Of a stretch of 64,000 nt of DNA, positions 49,457 through 60,554 are shown one piece after another; positions within the stretch are counted from its first letter, which is position 1; every line of letters begins with the position of its first letter. This stretch comes from Eretmocerus hayati. Its lineage: Eukaryota > Arthropoda > Insecta > Hymenoptera > Aphelinidae. The notes under the pieces are model-generated. The model did no database searches and was not told the origin of the DNA. It worked only from the letters and a program-made list of their open reading frames with translations. The translations under genes were made by a program, and so were the position numbers. The DNA lies in the NCBI GenBank assembly GCA_029851415.1, contig CM056743.1, positions 97,624,501 through 97,688,500 of the forward strand, given 5' to 3'.

Positions 49457-49625
49457 CTAGGGAACTCACCAAGCGCGAGTGTAATATTTTCTCAAAAATC
49501 TTTTCCAGATTGGAGATGAGAAATATAGGTCGATAAATAGTGGGCTGATTTTTCTCGCCCGCTTCATGAATGGGTATTATTTTAGCTTTTTGAAGTGCGT
49601 AGGGCATATTCCAGTCTCCATCCCT
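49457..49625 (-). pseudogene. Non-LTR retrotransposon reverse transcriptase, 5' part
   Basis: The minus strand encodes NMPYALQKAKIIPIHEAGEK, YRPIFLISNLEKIFEKIL and HSRLVSSL. This corresponds to the start of the reverse-transcriptase domain (KxAxVIPIxKxGxK, NYRPISLLSxxSKIFEKIL). It runs directly into the foldback at 49,456 and resumes at 48,113. Upstream of about 49,625 the similarity stops in a GC-rich region, so the element is 5'-truncated, as is common for LINEs. Confidence 0.85.
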
Positions 49626-49944
49626 ACTGAGAGTAGACGGGCGCTGTGGCGGGCATTGCAGCGGGCGTGACGCGCGGTGCAGCAAGCACCACAGCAAGCG
49701 CCGCAGCGCTCCTCGAATTTCGTCGATTCCAGCAAGCGCGGCAGCGCGCGCCGTGCAGTCCAAACCGAATTCGGGGAAACGAGCGCGGGTGGAGGCTTGG
49801 CCATGCGTGCGTGTCTGTGTGCGTGCGCACGGTGAGCGCTCCAGCGCTCCTTGCAGCAACCGCCTCTGGCACTTGCTGCTCGTTGCTGAATCGACGACTC
49901 ATTCATGTATATATCCGCGTGCCGTGGGCTCCCAAATTACTCCA

Positions 49945-49946
<2 letters not shown>
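49626..49946. other. GC- and GCAGC-rich stretch
   Basis: Rich in CAGCRAGCRCCGCAGCGC phrases with two long open frames on opposite strands; these overlap and reflect composition. No recognisable protein. Confidence 0.4.
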
Positions 49947-49991
<45 letters not shown>

Positions 49992-49992
49992 A
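49947..49992. repeat. (AC)n(AT)n microsatellite
   Basis: Sixteen AC repeats followed by a run of AT, ending at the left tip of the 50-kb foldback. Confidence 0.95.
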
Positions 49993-50941
49993 AAACACAC
50001 TCAGCTCCAAATTCTGGGACGCCGATACGGATTCATAAAATCTGGGACGTCAACATATATATTTTCCCAAATTCTGGGACTTTTCCAAAAACGCGTAAAA
50101 ATGAAAATTTTGGGTTGAAAGTATTTTTTTATTCAAACACTAAACCATCCCTCGTGGGAGATAACCGCCGAGGAGATAACAGACGTGTGCTTAGACTTCG
50201 TTTTGCGTTCAAAACACTAACCATCCCTCGTGGGAGATAACCGCCGAGGAGATAACAGACGTGTGCTCAGACTTCGTTTTGCGTTCAAAACACTAACCAT
50301 CCCTCGTGGGAGATAACCGCCGAGGAGATAACAGAATTTTGCTTAGAAAGTGGTTTTTTCAAAATATCACGAAATTTTCACGCGTCCCAGAAAATGGCAA
50401 AATATATTATTCGCCGCGTCCCAGAATTTATGAATCTAGAAGGACGCCTTCTGGGACGTCCCAGAATTTAGAACGCGTCCCAAAATTTGACAAAATATCG
50501 CTGAAATGACGTCACCGCGTCCCAGAATCTGCAGTTAAAGAAATATATATCTGGGACGCGATGACGTCATTTCAGCGATATTTTGTCAAATTCTGGGACG
50601 CGTTCTATATTCTGGGACGTCCCAGAAGGCTTCCTCCTAGATTCATAAATTTGGGACGCGGCGAATAATATATTTTGCCATTTTCTGGTACGCGTGAAAA
50701 TTTCGTGATATTTTGAAAAAAACCACTTTCTAAGCAAAATTCTGTTATCTCCTCGGCGGTTATCTCCCACGAGGGATGGTTTAGTGTTTGAATAAGAAAA
50801 TACTTTCAACCCAAAATTTTCATTTTTACGCGTTTTTGGAAAAGTCCCAGAATTTGGGAAAATATATATGTTGACGTCCCAGATTTTATGAATCCGTATC
50901 GGCGTCCCAGAATTTGGAGCTAAGTGTGTTTATATATATAT
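49985..50941. mobile_element. Foldback element carrying the 76-bp satellite unit in its arms
   Basis: The left arm (about 49,985-50,525) and right arm (50,551-50,941) pair from TATATATAAA-CACACT outside to CGTCCCAG/CTGGGACG at the centre (50,526-50,550). The arms are full of TTCTGGGACG phrases, about 18 in all. The right arm contains one copy of the satellite core CGGCGGTTATCTCCCACGAG (near 50,755). The left arm has the same sequence in three tandem 76-bp copies, which explains why it is about 150 bp longer. No transposase is encoded. Confidence 0.92.
50145..50345 (-). repeat. Tandem 76-bp satellite units inside the foldback left arm
   Basis: CCATCCCTCGTGGGAGATAA starts at 50,145, 50,221 and 50,297, exactly 76 bp apart. 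The first two units are nearly identical, including the segment between cores (GACGTGTGCTYAGACTTCG). The third passes into the unique arm sequence TTTTGCTTAGAAAGTGG, which is the satellite tail CCACTTTCTAAGCAAA reversed. Confidence 0.95.
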
Positions 50942-51060
50942 AACTACTTGCCGCGCTCGCCACACGGCTCAAAATATGTGAAAGCACGAAATCGATTCAT
51001 AAGCGCACTGTTTGAAATACAATAATATTTGGTGGTGGGGTATAACATATTATACATCCA

Positions 51061-51191
51061 GGGTACCTACCGAAGTAAAAACTCGCGCAAATTGCGCGCA
51101 TGCGAATTTGATTTTTGGCCATCGAATCAATTCGGAAAAACTAATAGCGCAAGCGTGCGATTCGCGCGAACTTTTACTTCGGTACGTACCC
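51061..51191. mobile_element. 131-bp hairpin MITE with GGGTACSTACCGAAGTAAAA ends
   Basis: The ends GGGTACCTACCGAAGTAAAA and inverted GGGTACGTACCGAAGTAAAA continue through a TCGCGCRAAT-type arm. It is almost entirely hairpin. Confidence 0.88.
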
Positions 51192-51588
51192 AGTTGAATG
51201 AAATTTAGTATTCTCTTCAATTTTTTTATTCAGTCTCTCTCCGTCTTAGGGTGTAATGCTTTCGGAATCCGATGCGTAATAACTGTGTATTTCACTCGCT
51301 CATGGTGCCACGAATGATCATGTTGCCATAGAAATAATTCCAGTGTTCAAGACAATAAATATATGAAATACGCAATTCACTAAATATAACACAAAAAACT
51401 TGGTACCTGACAAACACCAGAATATTAAAGATAGTTATGCAATACAACTGAACTTAGAATTATATCCAGAATAACTTGTTCCACTCATTTTTTAGCAGAA
51501 ATAGGACAAAAGATATCTTGGAAGCCTTTTTGAGCCTTCGCATAGGACAACCAAAGGGCATTTTGTGAGACAGCCTATGGGGCATATA

Positions 51589-52476
51589 CAGTACCCTGCG
51601 AAAAACATGGAACACGGATACCTTCACTAAAACAGCCATTACTCCGACGCGTTTGGGTCTATACGCCAATTTTCCAAAAAGCACCTGAAAGATGAGAAAG
51701 AAATCTATCAAATTATGTGTTTTAAAATGTTTTTTGATCGAAATTTCACGCCTTTAATTGACACTCAAAATTTGAAAAATTCTCATTCCAATCAATCTTC
51801 GATCATTCATCGGGAAATTACGATAGCATAAAAATTCTTGCAGGGTTTTGTAGCTCTTCTCCAGACCTTCAAAATCGTTTTTTCATACATTACTCTACGA
51901 TTTTTCACACCCGAGTTACAACCGATTTCGTAGAAAGATTTTGGACAGGTTGAGGGTATTGAAAGTATGGAGACATGAGTTTTTCTTAGTTGAGGTGGGC
52001 GGAAGTTCGACCTTTCGACCAATTTTTTGAATGAACCCGGCAATTATTTGATAGACTTCTGAAGATTTGACGTCAAAATCGTAGATTATGACCTTTTCCG
52101 TATTTTTGTTACACTCAACCCGTACAAAATTCTTTGTACGAGATCGTTCGTAACTTGGGTATAAAAAACCGTAGAGTAGTGTATGAAAAAAACGATTTTG
52201 AAGGTCTTGGAAAGAGCTACAACATCCCGCAAAAATTTTTACGCTATCGTAATATCCCAAAAAATGATCGATGATTGATGGCATGACAATTTTTCCAATT
52301 TCTAGTGTCAATTAAAGGCATGAAATTTCGATCAAAAAAAATTTTAAAACACATAATTTGATTGATTTTTTTCTCATATTCCAAGTACTTTCTGGAAAAT
52401 TGGCGTAAACCCAAACGCGTCGGAGTAATGGTTGTTTTAGTGAAGGTATCCGTGTTCCATTTTTGGCAGGGTACTG
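51589..52476. mobile_element. 888-bp TA-flanked foldback (CAGTACC ends, copy 3)
   Basis: TA at 51,587-51,588 and 52,477-52,478. The ends CAGTACCCTGCGAAAAACAT and, inverted, CAGTACCCTGCCAAAAATGG continue as arms (GGAACACGGATACCTTCACT, CCGACGCGTTTGGGT) nearly to the middle. No transposase. It belongs with the foldbacks at 14,867 and 29,008 by its ends only. Confidence 0.9.
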
Positions 52477-52905
52477 TAATATACTATAAGGATGTATTAG
52501 TTCATCGGTAATCACATTCGATCCTGGATAGGCACGAATTTGAGGACAATTCGTGCCTATAATTATTACAATAGACCTGCAGCGAAACGATATTCACCAA
52601 TGTTATCTGACAACGAGATCCCAACATCATTTTCGATTACAAACTTATTGATCTATGACAAATTGATTCAAGATGCGGCAGCACTCGCTTTCTATGAGTA
52701 TACGAAAAGTCCCAATTGTGATTTTCCTCATCACGTAACCGAAGCATCTACAAAAGCTCAAATGAATCTGTTGTGTGAGTAAGTGCAATTCAAGTTATGT
52801 ATCATCAACCCTCTGAGTTTGGTCTCTCTTCGAAACTTCGTTTTTAAGATTATCTTGCTCGGACAGTGTCGCATTTAATTACAACTTCAGACACAGTTTC
52901 AAAAA

Positions 52906-53285
52906 ATAGTATACGCAACACGTGTAAGACGTTTCCGCACACGTTGCCAACTCGCGCAAGGAGTAATATTCACGCTTTTTTCGAAACTTCTCGCGCACAC
53001 AGAAGTTCCAAAGTGTGCGTGGATATTAATTTTTGATCGTCTGTGCGCAAATAAGTCATTTGCACACTGTTTTCCACTTCTCATTTGCCCACAGAAGATC
53101 AAAAACCATAGTATGATACTCGGGCGCAATGGTTTTCGCACTTCGAGTGACTTTTTTAGGCCCGAGCCGCAGGCGAGGGCGCAAACCATCGTTTGCGCCC
53201 TTGTATCATAATATACTATTCTCACACTCGTTTGGCAACTTGGGAGGAAATTGATCATCCCGCACATGTTGCGTAATATCCTATT
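52906..53285. mobile_element. ~380-bp foldback MITE
   Basis: Left ATAGTATACGCAACACGTG pairs with inverted ATAGGATATTACGCAACATG. Inner arms pair TATGATACTCGGGCGCAA with the reverse of GCGCCCTTGTATCATA. Diverged arms suggest an older insertion. Confidence 0.7.
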
Positions 53286-53429
53286 CTATCGCCGGGGTGC
53301 GTATTGGTCCCTGTTTGGAATTCATCAAACAAAATGCAAACACGATTCAATAGATTGCATCGCACTAAATGAATTCGAGGAACGCAGCAATGAATTTAGC
53401 GTAGGGATCTTTCGCTAGCAGAATGAGAA

Positions 53430-55900
53430 AATTCCATCGCTTCAAGAGGATTGCATTCTCAATAATGCAGGAGATTAGGTACAGGAGTAATGTACATTTT
53501 TTCGTCGACGGAAACCTGGACACAAATTCTTCCAATTTCGTTAGTTTGGATCATGTGCACTTGTTCGGAAATATTATTAATCTCTTTCAACGTACTAGCA
53601 AAACGATTGTCTACTACGGTGAGAAATTTATATAGAGTGGTTTCACTTTTTGTATCGAGATCAACAAGAAAATCCAAAATTCTTATGAAGCGTCCGTCAT
53701 TCAACTGCGCAAAGTAGTTGCACAAGCGTTCATTCTCAATAATGCAGGAGATTATGTACAGGAGTAATGTACATTTTTTCGTCGACGGAAACCTGGACAC
53801 AAACTCTTCCAATTTCGTTCGTTTGGATCATGTGCACTTGTTCGGAAATATTATTAATCTCTTTCACCGTACTAGCAAATTTTGACAATATAAATTGACA
53901 ACATCTCCGTCTGGGCCCATCATTTTCTTCAATATCTGATCAAATCTTACCAAATTGATATATCTCAGAATTTGTAAGATAATACCCTTTTCACTATGCA
54001 CACAGTTGGCTATAAAGTCTGTTCCAAGTTTCAAATGGGAAAGCCGATTGAGCCCACGCGGGGCCCCAATTGTACACATTATCCATGAAGTGTAAACTTT
54101 GATGTGCGTTATATGTGAAATCTTTGAATGAATAGATTCCGTCAATATTACGAACGAATTCGTGCATTTTCTGATTAGATTCATTGATTTCATCAATATG
54201 GATATCATCTTTTAACCCGGTATGAAGAGAGTCGACCAACAGGCCCCAATGATGCAAAATACTCGAATCGTCAACTACTTTGGTAAGCACAGGAACGCTA
54301 AAGTATAGTGCGAAATTCTCAAAGTCCTTACATTTCCACAGTGGCGTGGATTCGATTTTCTTAGATAACCTCCCGATTTGAGTTGGGCCTCCGAATTCTT
54401 CAAGATAGCTATCCATCAAACTCCTTTTAGCCGGGTTCAGTTGAGCTAAAATGAGCTCCAAAAAGTGACTGACGTTGCCAGCCAGATGAAAATGCATGTA
54501 CTCTGTTACAAACACATCTGGAATAGTGAAACCTCGTAAGTTTATCAATGGGGATAGTAATCTCACGCCAAAGCATGGTTTGCCCGACTCCATTGCACTC
54601 TTAGCAAATAGAATATAGTTTTCAACGTCTCTTTTTTGATTGAAAGGAACTATATAAGGGTAACGTCTACTACCCCCGAAATGGACACCTTCATGTAAGC
54701 ACCAATCGCAACCATACTTGTGATGAAAAATACACGTTCCATTCATGTAGAAGCGAGCCATTGTATCAACAGGAGAAAGCAGTACGTATACTTTAATGAG
54801 CTTTTCGTGGCCTTTGATGGTGCACTCTATCCCTTTTTCTGGAATTTTGTTAAACATTTCAACAAATTCTTCCAACACTATGTGCATAGGGGGCTTCACG
54901 ATACTAACAAATAAACCAACGATTATTAAACATTTGAATCGAACGGCGGCTGGTAACTCGTTGCACATGAGATACATTGGAGTCGCAGAAGTTTTCGAAT
55001 TTTCAAAGATATTAAGCGCGTCAGCATTCAACTCGAACGAAGCATACGACTTTTGTTCTGATTCTGGTAAATTATCGCGAAAGTCACGATACAAGAATCC
55101 ATCATTAATATCCTTAACATGATTCTTTTCACTTTATCGTTCGTTCATAACGTAATCATAATAGTCTTCATAAGCTTCCAAATAGTCTTTTATTGCTGGA
55201 GATGGATCGATTATAGCAAAAAACAAGAGTTAGAGCGATTCGAAACATTGTTGTCTTTCCTGCAATTATCGCAATGGATGATTTTACTATTCTGGAAGGT
55301 TCCTAAATCGTGAGAACAATTGCTGCAAACGGCGTACAATGTGTATTGTATATCGGCATTTCAAACTTTATCAAATAAATATCTTGTGTCAGGTAAAATA
55401 CGATTATTATGAGATGCATTGATTAGACGAGCGCAATTAACAGTACCGGAGAACGACAAATTGTTGCTGAATGAAAATTGCAGGACCATTCGTAGCAATC
55501 CAGCCTGAGTAACCGTACTATGGGTCTCTATCTTCTCGAGCAATTTGTTAGTTCCCCAACTTTCTGACCAGAATCATGAAAACGGGGACCTTGGAACGAT
55601 TCCTCGGGTTCGTCTATTCTTCGTCACTACTATATGCATCGAGGGGGAAATACGGTTCGCCATCCAATTCGTTGGATGTCTCACTACAGATGTTCATACC
55701 ATTTTCTTCAGATAATTCATGTGCGCAAGATTGGTCAATTTCGTCAATGAGATTGATGGGCAGCACATCCGGACCGTCTCTGGCAGGATACATAGAGTTT
55801 GTGCATTCTGATGAGGGTAGTGAGCCTTGGCAAGCAGGTGATTCTGGGAAATCGCCTACAGCCCCGTGTGGTTTCTGTAACAAAACAATGATATTAGGTC
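53430..55900 (-). pseudogene. CACTA/EnSpm-like transposase-family pseudogene (minus strand)
   Basis: Same family as the plus-strand pseudogene at 34-39.5 kb. From the 5' side: 55,883-55,614 is an acidic stretch ending LDAYSSDEE. 55,543-55,200 encodes LLEKIETHSTVTQAGLL and ILPDTRYLFDKV(*)NADIQY, then a zinc-ribbon CSNCSH...HCDNCR. 55,094-53,994 is a 366-codon frame with MYLMCNELPAAVRFK, SPVDTMARF, YGCDWCLHEG, MDSYLEEFGG and GPAWAQSAFPFE. 53,990-53,430 holds the tail (LNDGRFIRILDFLVD, NNISEQVHMIQTNEI). The position corresponding to YMHG reads TEYMHFHLAG, so that motif is altered. It has a TGA after FDKV, frameshifts near 55,110 and 54,010, and a 150-bp duplication in the tail. The long central frame suggests it is younger than, or more constrained than, the plus-strand copy; the two are clearly distinct lineages. 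Confidence 0.83.
53455..53881. repeat. 150-bp direct duplication in the CACTA-like tail
   Basis: 53,455-53,604 and 53,732-53,881 match over 150 bp with only about four mismatches, offset by 277 bp. Both contain GTACATTTTTTCGTCGACGG. The segment duplicates the end of the coding region, including the terminal stop, so the second copy puts a premature end into the protein. Confidence 0.9.
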
Positions 55901-57105
55901 AGGCGAAAGAAAATCACGGGTACGTTTTTTTCACGCATTCAGAACTTCTACGAGGATTTATTCTGCAACGGTGGGTGGGTTGTTTTTCTTGTATCTATCT
56001 GTATTGGGAAGCACATTCTACAAGAATGAATGGCCAAAAGTAGATGTATTCATTCCCATCAGTTAATAGATAACACTGAAAGAATGTGCCAAAAAATGTT
56101 TAGTTCATTGACAGGGTGTCTAGCGCAAGGGGTCAAAAAAATTCAAGGACAATTCAGGGACATTTCAAGGTTACATTCCCAAAATTCAAGGACATTTCTC
56201 GAACGTTTAAGACAAACTTGATCCTCATACGAAAATCGTATTTTCTAATTTCAAAACTTTCCTATGATTGTAAGACATTCGACACATGATGAAAAGTAAT
56301 TAATGTATAATAATGTCTTTAACAACAACTTCATACAGGGAGAGAAGTGGAAAAGTACGATATGAAAAGAGCACGCGAAATCTTGAGCATTACATATAAG
56401 CTTCTTGCTGATATTTCGAGGCAAAAATTGATATCGTTTGTCTTGAAAGTGCAATAATTTACATTCGCGGTATTTCTTGTGAAAACAAGCAGCGAATATC
56501 TGAAAGAATGAATTTTATATCAATCAAGATGAATTCTGATTGTTTTTTAATATGTATAATTGGCTTGGAATCTAGTTATTAGATATTTATTTTTCAGAAT
56601 TTTTTCCAAGTCAACCATGAAATTATTTGTGATACTTGATCGGGTTATTTCTCAAATGATGACAAAATCGAACATCTGGAAATTGAAAATTCAGAATTTC
56701 AGTATATTACATTACGATATATACAATGAAAAGTATTTACAAGTGAGTAGAGATTGACACCAAAGTAGTCAAATCCTATTCCGTCACGTTCTGAATCATA
56801 ATATGCAGAATATGCACAATACACTGAGCAGAAGTAAACTAATCTAAAATATACAAATCTCTTATATTAAATTACAATTTACACGGATTAGTAAGAGATA
56901 CTGCGAGGGGAGAACATAGATAGACAGACGCTTGAATTGATGGTATTCAACATAATTATACATATACACAGCTAGACAGACTAAGATTGTTCCAACGACA
57001 GTTATTCATCAGCTAATAATGGGTCGAGTAAAACTGATACTCATACTCACAACTTTCGAAATTCGGTTACATATATACATACATGAATCTTCAAGTGAGA
57101 TCTCT
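55901..57105. other. Intervening sequence between two transposase pseudogenes, no supported gene
   Basis: AT-rich, with a short phrase repeated in tandem around 56,140-56,205 (AATTCAAGGACA...TTCAAGG...AATTCAAGGACATTT). This may be the 5' flank of the CACTA-like element and the 3' flank of the hAT element. No motifs recognised. Confidence 0.4.
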
Positions 57106-59453
57106 TTATATCAACTTCTCTAATCTTGCAATATCTCTATCTATCATTTCTTGCTCTTCGTTGAAAAGCAAGCACTGTCTTTTTCTTTTTGCTCTCAGTT
57201 CAATTAATTCATCCTCAGCGCGTTTTCGTTTCAGTTTATTCTCTTTGTCTTTCTGATCTTTCTCATCCAAATGTTTTTTTCTATTCTTATGCGCATTCAA
57301 GAAGGCTTTCAACAAATCCTTAGTAATCACAACCTTTTTGGCATGCCCTGCTATCCTAACAGCATCGTGCACACAACGTTGTGCGATAAGACTTTCAACT
57401 TGGAGATTTTCAACTGAAAAATCTTTATTGTATGAAAAACTCCTTTCAACAGCGGCATTGCCATGGAACATAACAAGAATTATTTGGAAAAATCTCTTTA
57501 GTTTGTCAGAACATTTTCTTCTAACCAGAATATCAAAGAGGAATGAATCCAACCTATGCTCATCGATTTTAAAATCTTTCAATTCTTTTCTCACAGAACT
57601 AGAACTAATGAGAGCTGAGTACTCTTTGAGAACAATTTCGCCGTCGATGACATTCATCCGATTGCGATCGATTAGATAATTGACAGCTACTTTAGCTCTC
57701 GAATTTGCGAACTCTTGTACCATCACGAAGGGTGACAAGCAACTCGCACCGCGGAACAATGTAAGGTCCATCGAGGATTTACTTATCAACTTTTGACAGA
57801 TAGAAATTATGCATTTTTGACATTGCTCTCTGAATTTATCAACATCTACATTCTCGACAAATCTGAATTTGTTCAACTCCCTTTCGGCTGCTAAACCGAT
57901 ATCAACTTTTCCGAGAGGTTGAAGATTATCAAAAAGACTTAGATCCACTTGAAGAAGTTTCGTCACTGTTGAGATTTTTGACATTTCTGAGGATACAACA
58001 ACACGTGACATCAGACCTCTAAGCAAAGTATACAAATCGTGTTGCAAGAACGGTAACATTGGATTATCGGTTTGATATTTCTTCAAGAATGGTTCCATTT
58101 CATTAGCTATAGAAATTAGAAAATGAAGTCGAGCTTTAAGAAGTCTATCTCTGAGACCATCCCTCACTGGTCCAAAATATCCACTGTTTGGTGGATTATT
58201 TTCAACAGATTTATATAAACAGAGAGTGGCTCTAGCATTTCAACTGCTTTGCTTAAAACCTTAGAATTCTCAAGCCAGCGAACGGGGCAGAATTGGTCGG
58301 GAAATGAAAAGCAGCCAGTGATTTGACTGAAATCATCGTACCGAGTTGCAGTACTCTTAAATAGATAGTACAAATTGATAACAAAACTGTGAACGTCCCA
58401 TCCAGTATTTTGGTAAGATGTTTTATAACTACCACTCACGATATGGAGTATGCACGTACCTTTCTCTAGCAGCTTAGGGCTTGTCTCAGAATCGTTCAAA
58501 TAAGTGCATATATCTTTTATAAACTTTTTGTTTACATTCGGCCTATCCGTCTCAATCTGAAGGATTTTTTGAAGATTTATACCGTGCTACTTGAAAAGTT
58601 CAATAAAGGCAGCCAATAGGTCTTGAGCAGTTGAATGACCTAAGAAAGTCGATGAAAAGTATCGAGTCACAACTCGATTGGAAAACCAAAAACGAACGAG
58701 GAAGTCCATTTGACTCTTGTGGAATATTTGATTGAAACTTTCATCGAAACTAACACTCAAAAATTCGAGCGACTGCAAATAATTAGCGAGTTCGTCCTGA
58801 AAAAAGGCCCTAATCCATGAGTTATGACGTAGCCTAGTTTATCTTTACGCATACTAAATTTCTTCGCAATATTACTATCAGTAAACATGTCTTCGAATAA
58901 TTCACCAGCATCACTACCACAACGCAATGAAGTTCGGTGATAAGTGTTATGTAGTGACCATTTGATTTCTGCTTTCATGACAGTTTCTTTAGAAACAAAA
59001 TTATCTATTGTGAGACGGGACTTATCTGCTTGCGGCGGACGCTTTGGCGTTGAAGATATCGGCGGCTCAGCTACGTGTACGAGGCTTTCTTCAGATGTAG
59101 ACGGTACTTGCAAAGTATTGAAGATTGGGCTCGAGATTGGGCGATTCATCACCACCCCTGATTCAGGAGCCCCGGCATGATCTTGGAGGGTAGAGAGTGG
59201 ACGATTCTGCAGCATATGGAGTAGTGGTTGACTTTATTTTGTCTTCAACCCTTCTTCTGTGTTTCGTCCCTTATGCATGAAAGGTAAGAGAAGATTTGCC
59301 TCCATTGGAGATACTGAACGTACCAGGACAGAAGATACAAGATACCCAAGTATCCGAAACCTTCCTCACCCAGAAGAACTCTGGATAATGTTTGCTGCTC
59401 AACCAGTCGTCGTTGAAATGACAAACTCCTTTGATGACTCTCTTTCTCCCCAT
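57106..59453 (-). pseudogene. BED-finger hAT-superfamily transposase pseudogene
   Basis: The minus strand encodes in order: MGRKRVIKGVCHFNDDWLSS and VSCIFCPGTF...SSLTFHA (a BED-like zinc finger, C-x2-C with following histidines, about residues 1-65). Then come ADKSRLTIDNFVSKETVMKA (near 59,030), SVSFDESFNQIFHKSQMDFL and SNRVVTRYFSSTFLGHSTAQ (58,600-58,760). A middle part around 58,160-58,500 follows, and a long C-terminal frame, 58,167-57,106, holds the dimerisation motif HGNAAVERSFSYNKDFSVEN and a lysine-rich coiled-coil-like end. hAT transposases cut and paste DNA, with a DDE/RNase H core and the C-terminal dimer domain. Disruptions are a TAA after FHA, a frameshift near 59,215, another near 58,790, a TAG at about 58,586 and a frameshift at about 58,166. 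Most of the protein is otherwise readable, so the element died fairly recently. The 8-bp target duplication and ends were not found. Confidence 0.87.
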
Positions 59454-60554
59454 GATTACCAAGGCAGTCCTGTAAAAGGCAAAATTCGACACATGAGTTT
59501 AAGAACAGTCATCGCAAACTTCAAGATATAAAATCCATGAGAAGAAAAATCTGAGCTTGATCTCCGAGCTCACGATAGTTCATTTCGCAGACACAAACAA
59601 AATAGCAATCCGACGTCAGCAAAATACTCTGATCTCTTACAGAAATGTGGATACAATAGAAAAAAACAGCAAAATCTTGAGAAATTATCAAACCATGTTA
59701 GTATGATGTATAATATGAACCTTGAATTCAAGATGTGTGCACATGTATAAGATTGTTTTGATCGAGTAAGAAATCGAGTTCTCCTCACCTCTGATCACTT
59801 GCAAGGACGTAATCTTCTTAGCAATGATCATCCAGTATTCATGATCCTGACGGAGAAGGTATACGTCGTTTTGGTCACCAGCAATTTGCTTGCAGTGGAC
59901 TCGACTCTTATCAAATCAATCTCCGATGGACACCTATAAATAACAGAGAGGAACAATTAATTGCGATATAAAATTCACAATACAATTTTTATACTCGCGC
60001 GAATAGCTGAGTTTAATCAAGATACAATTTTTCAACATCTGGAATTCCGCGACTACGGCTGCGTAAGTGGTATGTCGCCGCGATGATATGTTCATTCGAC
60101 TTCTTTGTTCATAGGCGATTATGAAGAGAGATACTCTCTCTTTGTCTCCGTATTCCACCCCCAGCACTGGTTTCCACATACATTAGCTTTGGCAGCTCGA
60201 TAAATTTTGACTCGATTTACGATGAGTTAGCATTTTATCATGACTAGCGCTCATAGGTCAGCATCACTTGGGTTATACTCGCGGAAAATGCCATCAACGT
60301 ATGATGTCAGAAAGTGGGAGATGCACTTTTTCGGTACACGATAACTTGTATCAATCGCGTTAATAAGAATACACTCAGTTTACTACATTCAAAGACTATG
60401 CGTACTCATGAGATGTAGTCTGCGGGCACTGCTTTTACACTACGGTCACCTTCCGAACGTTAACACTGTCTTTCTGTATCGAATTATTCACATGGACACA
60501 TACGTTTGGATTACGCTCGATACACTTTTCATTGGTAGCGCAAAATTACATACT
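59454..60554. other. Upstream flank of the hAT pseudogene, no supported gene
   Basis: Probably includes the 5' non-coding part of the hAT element. Short open frames at 59,570-60,179 lack motifs. No terminal inverted repeat was recognised. Confidence 0.4.

Noticed and set aside
49434..49906. Several long overlapping open frames on both strands in the GC-rich segment
   Set aside because: They overlap in multiple frames and have low-complexity Ala/Arg/Cys composition; only the end of the frame that matches reverse transcriptase is supported.
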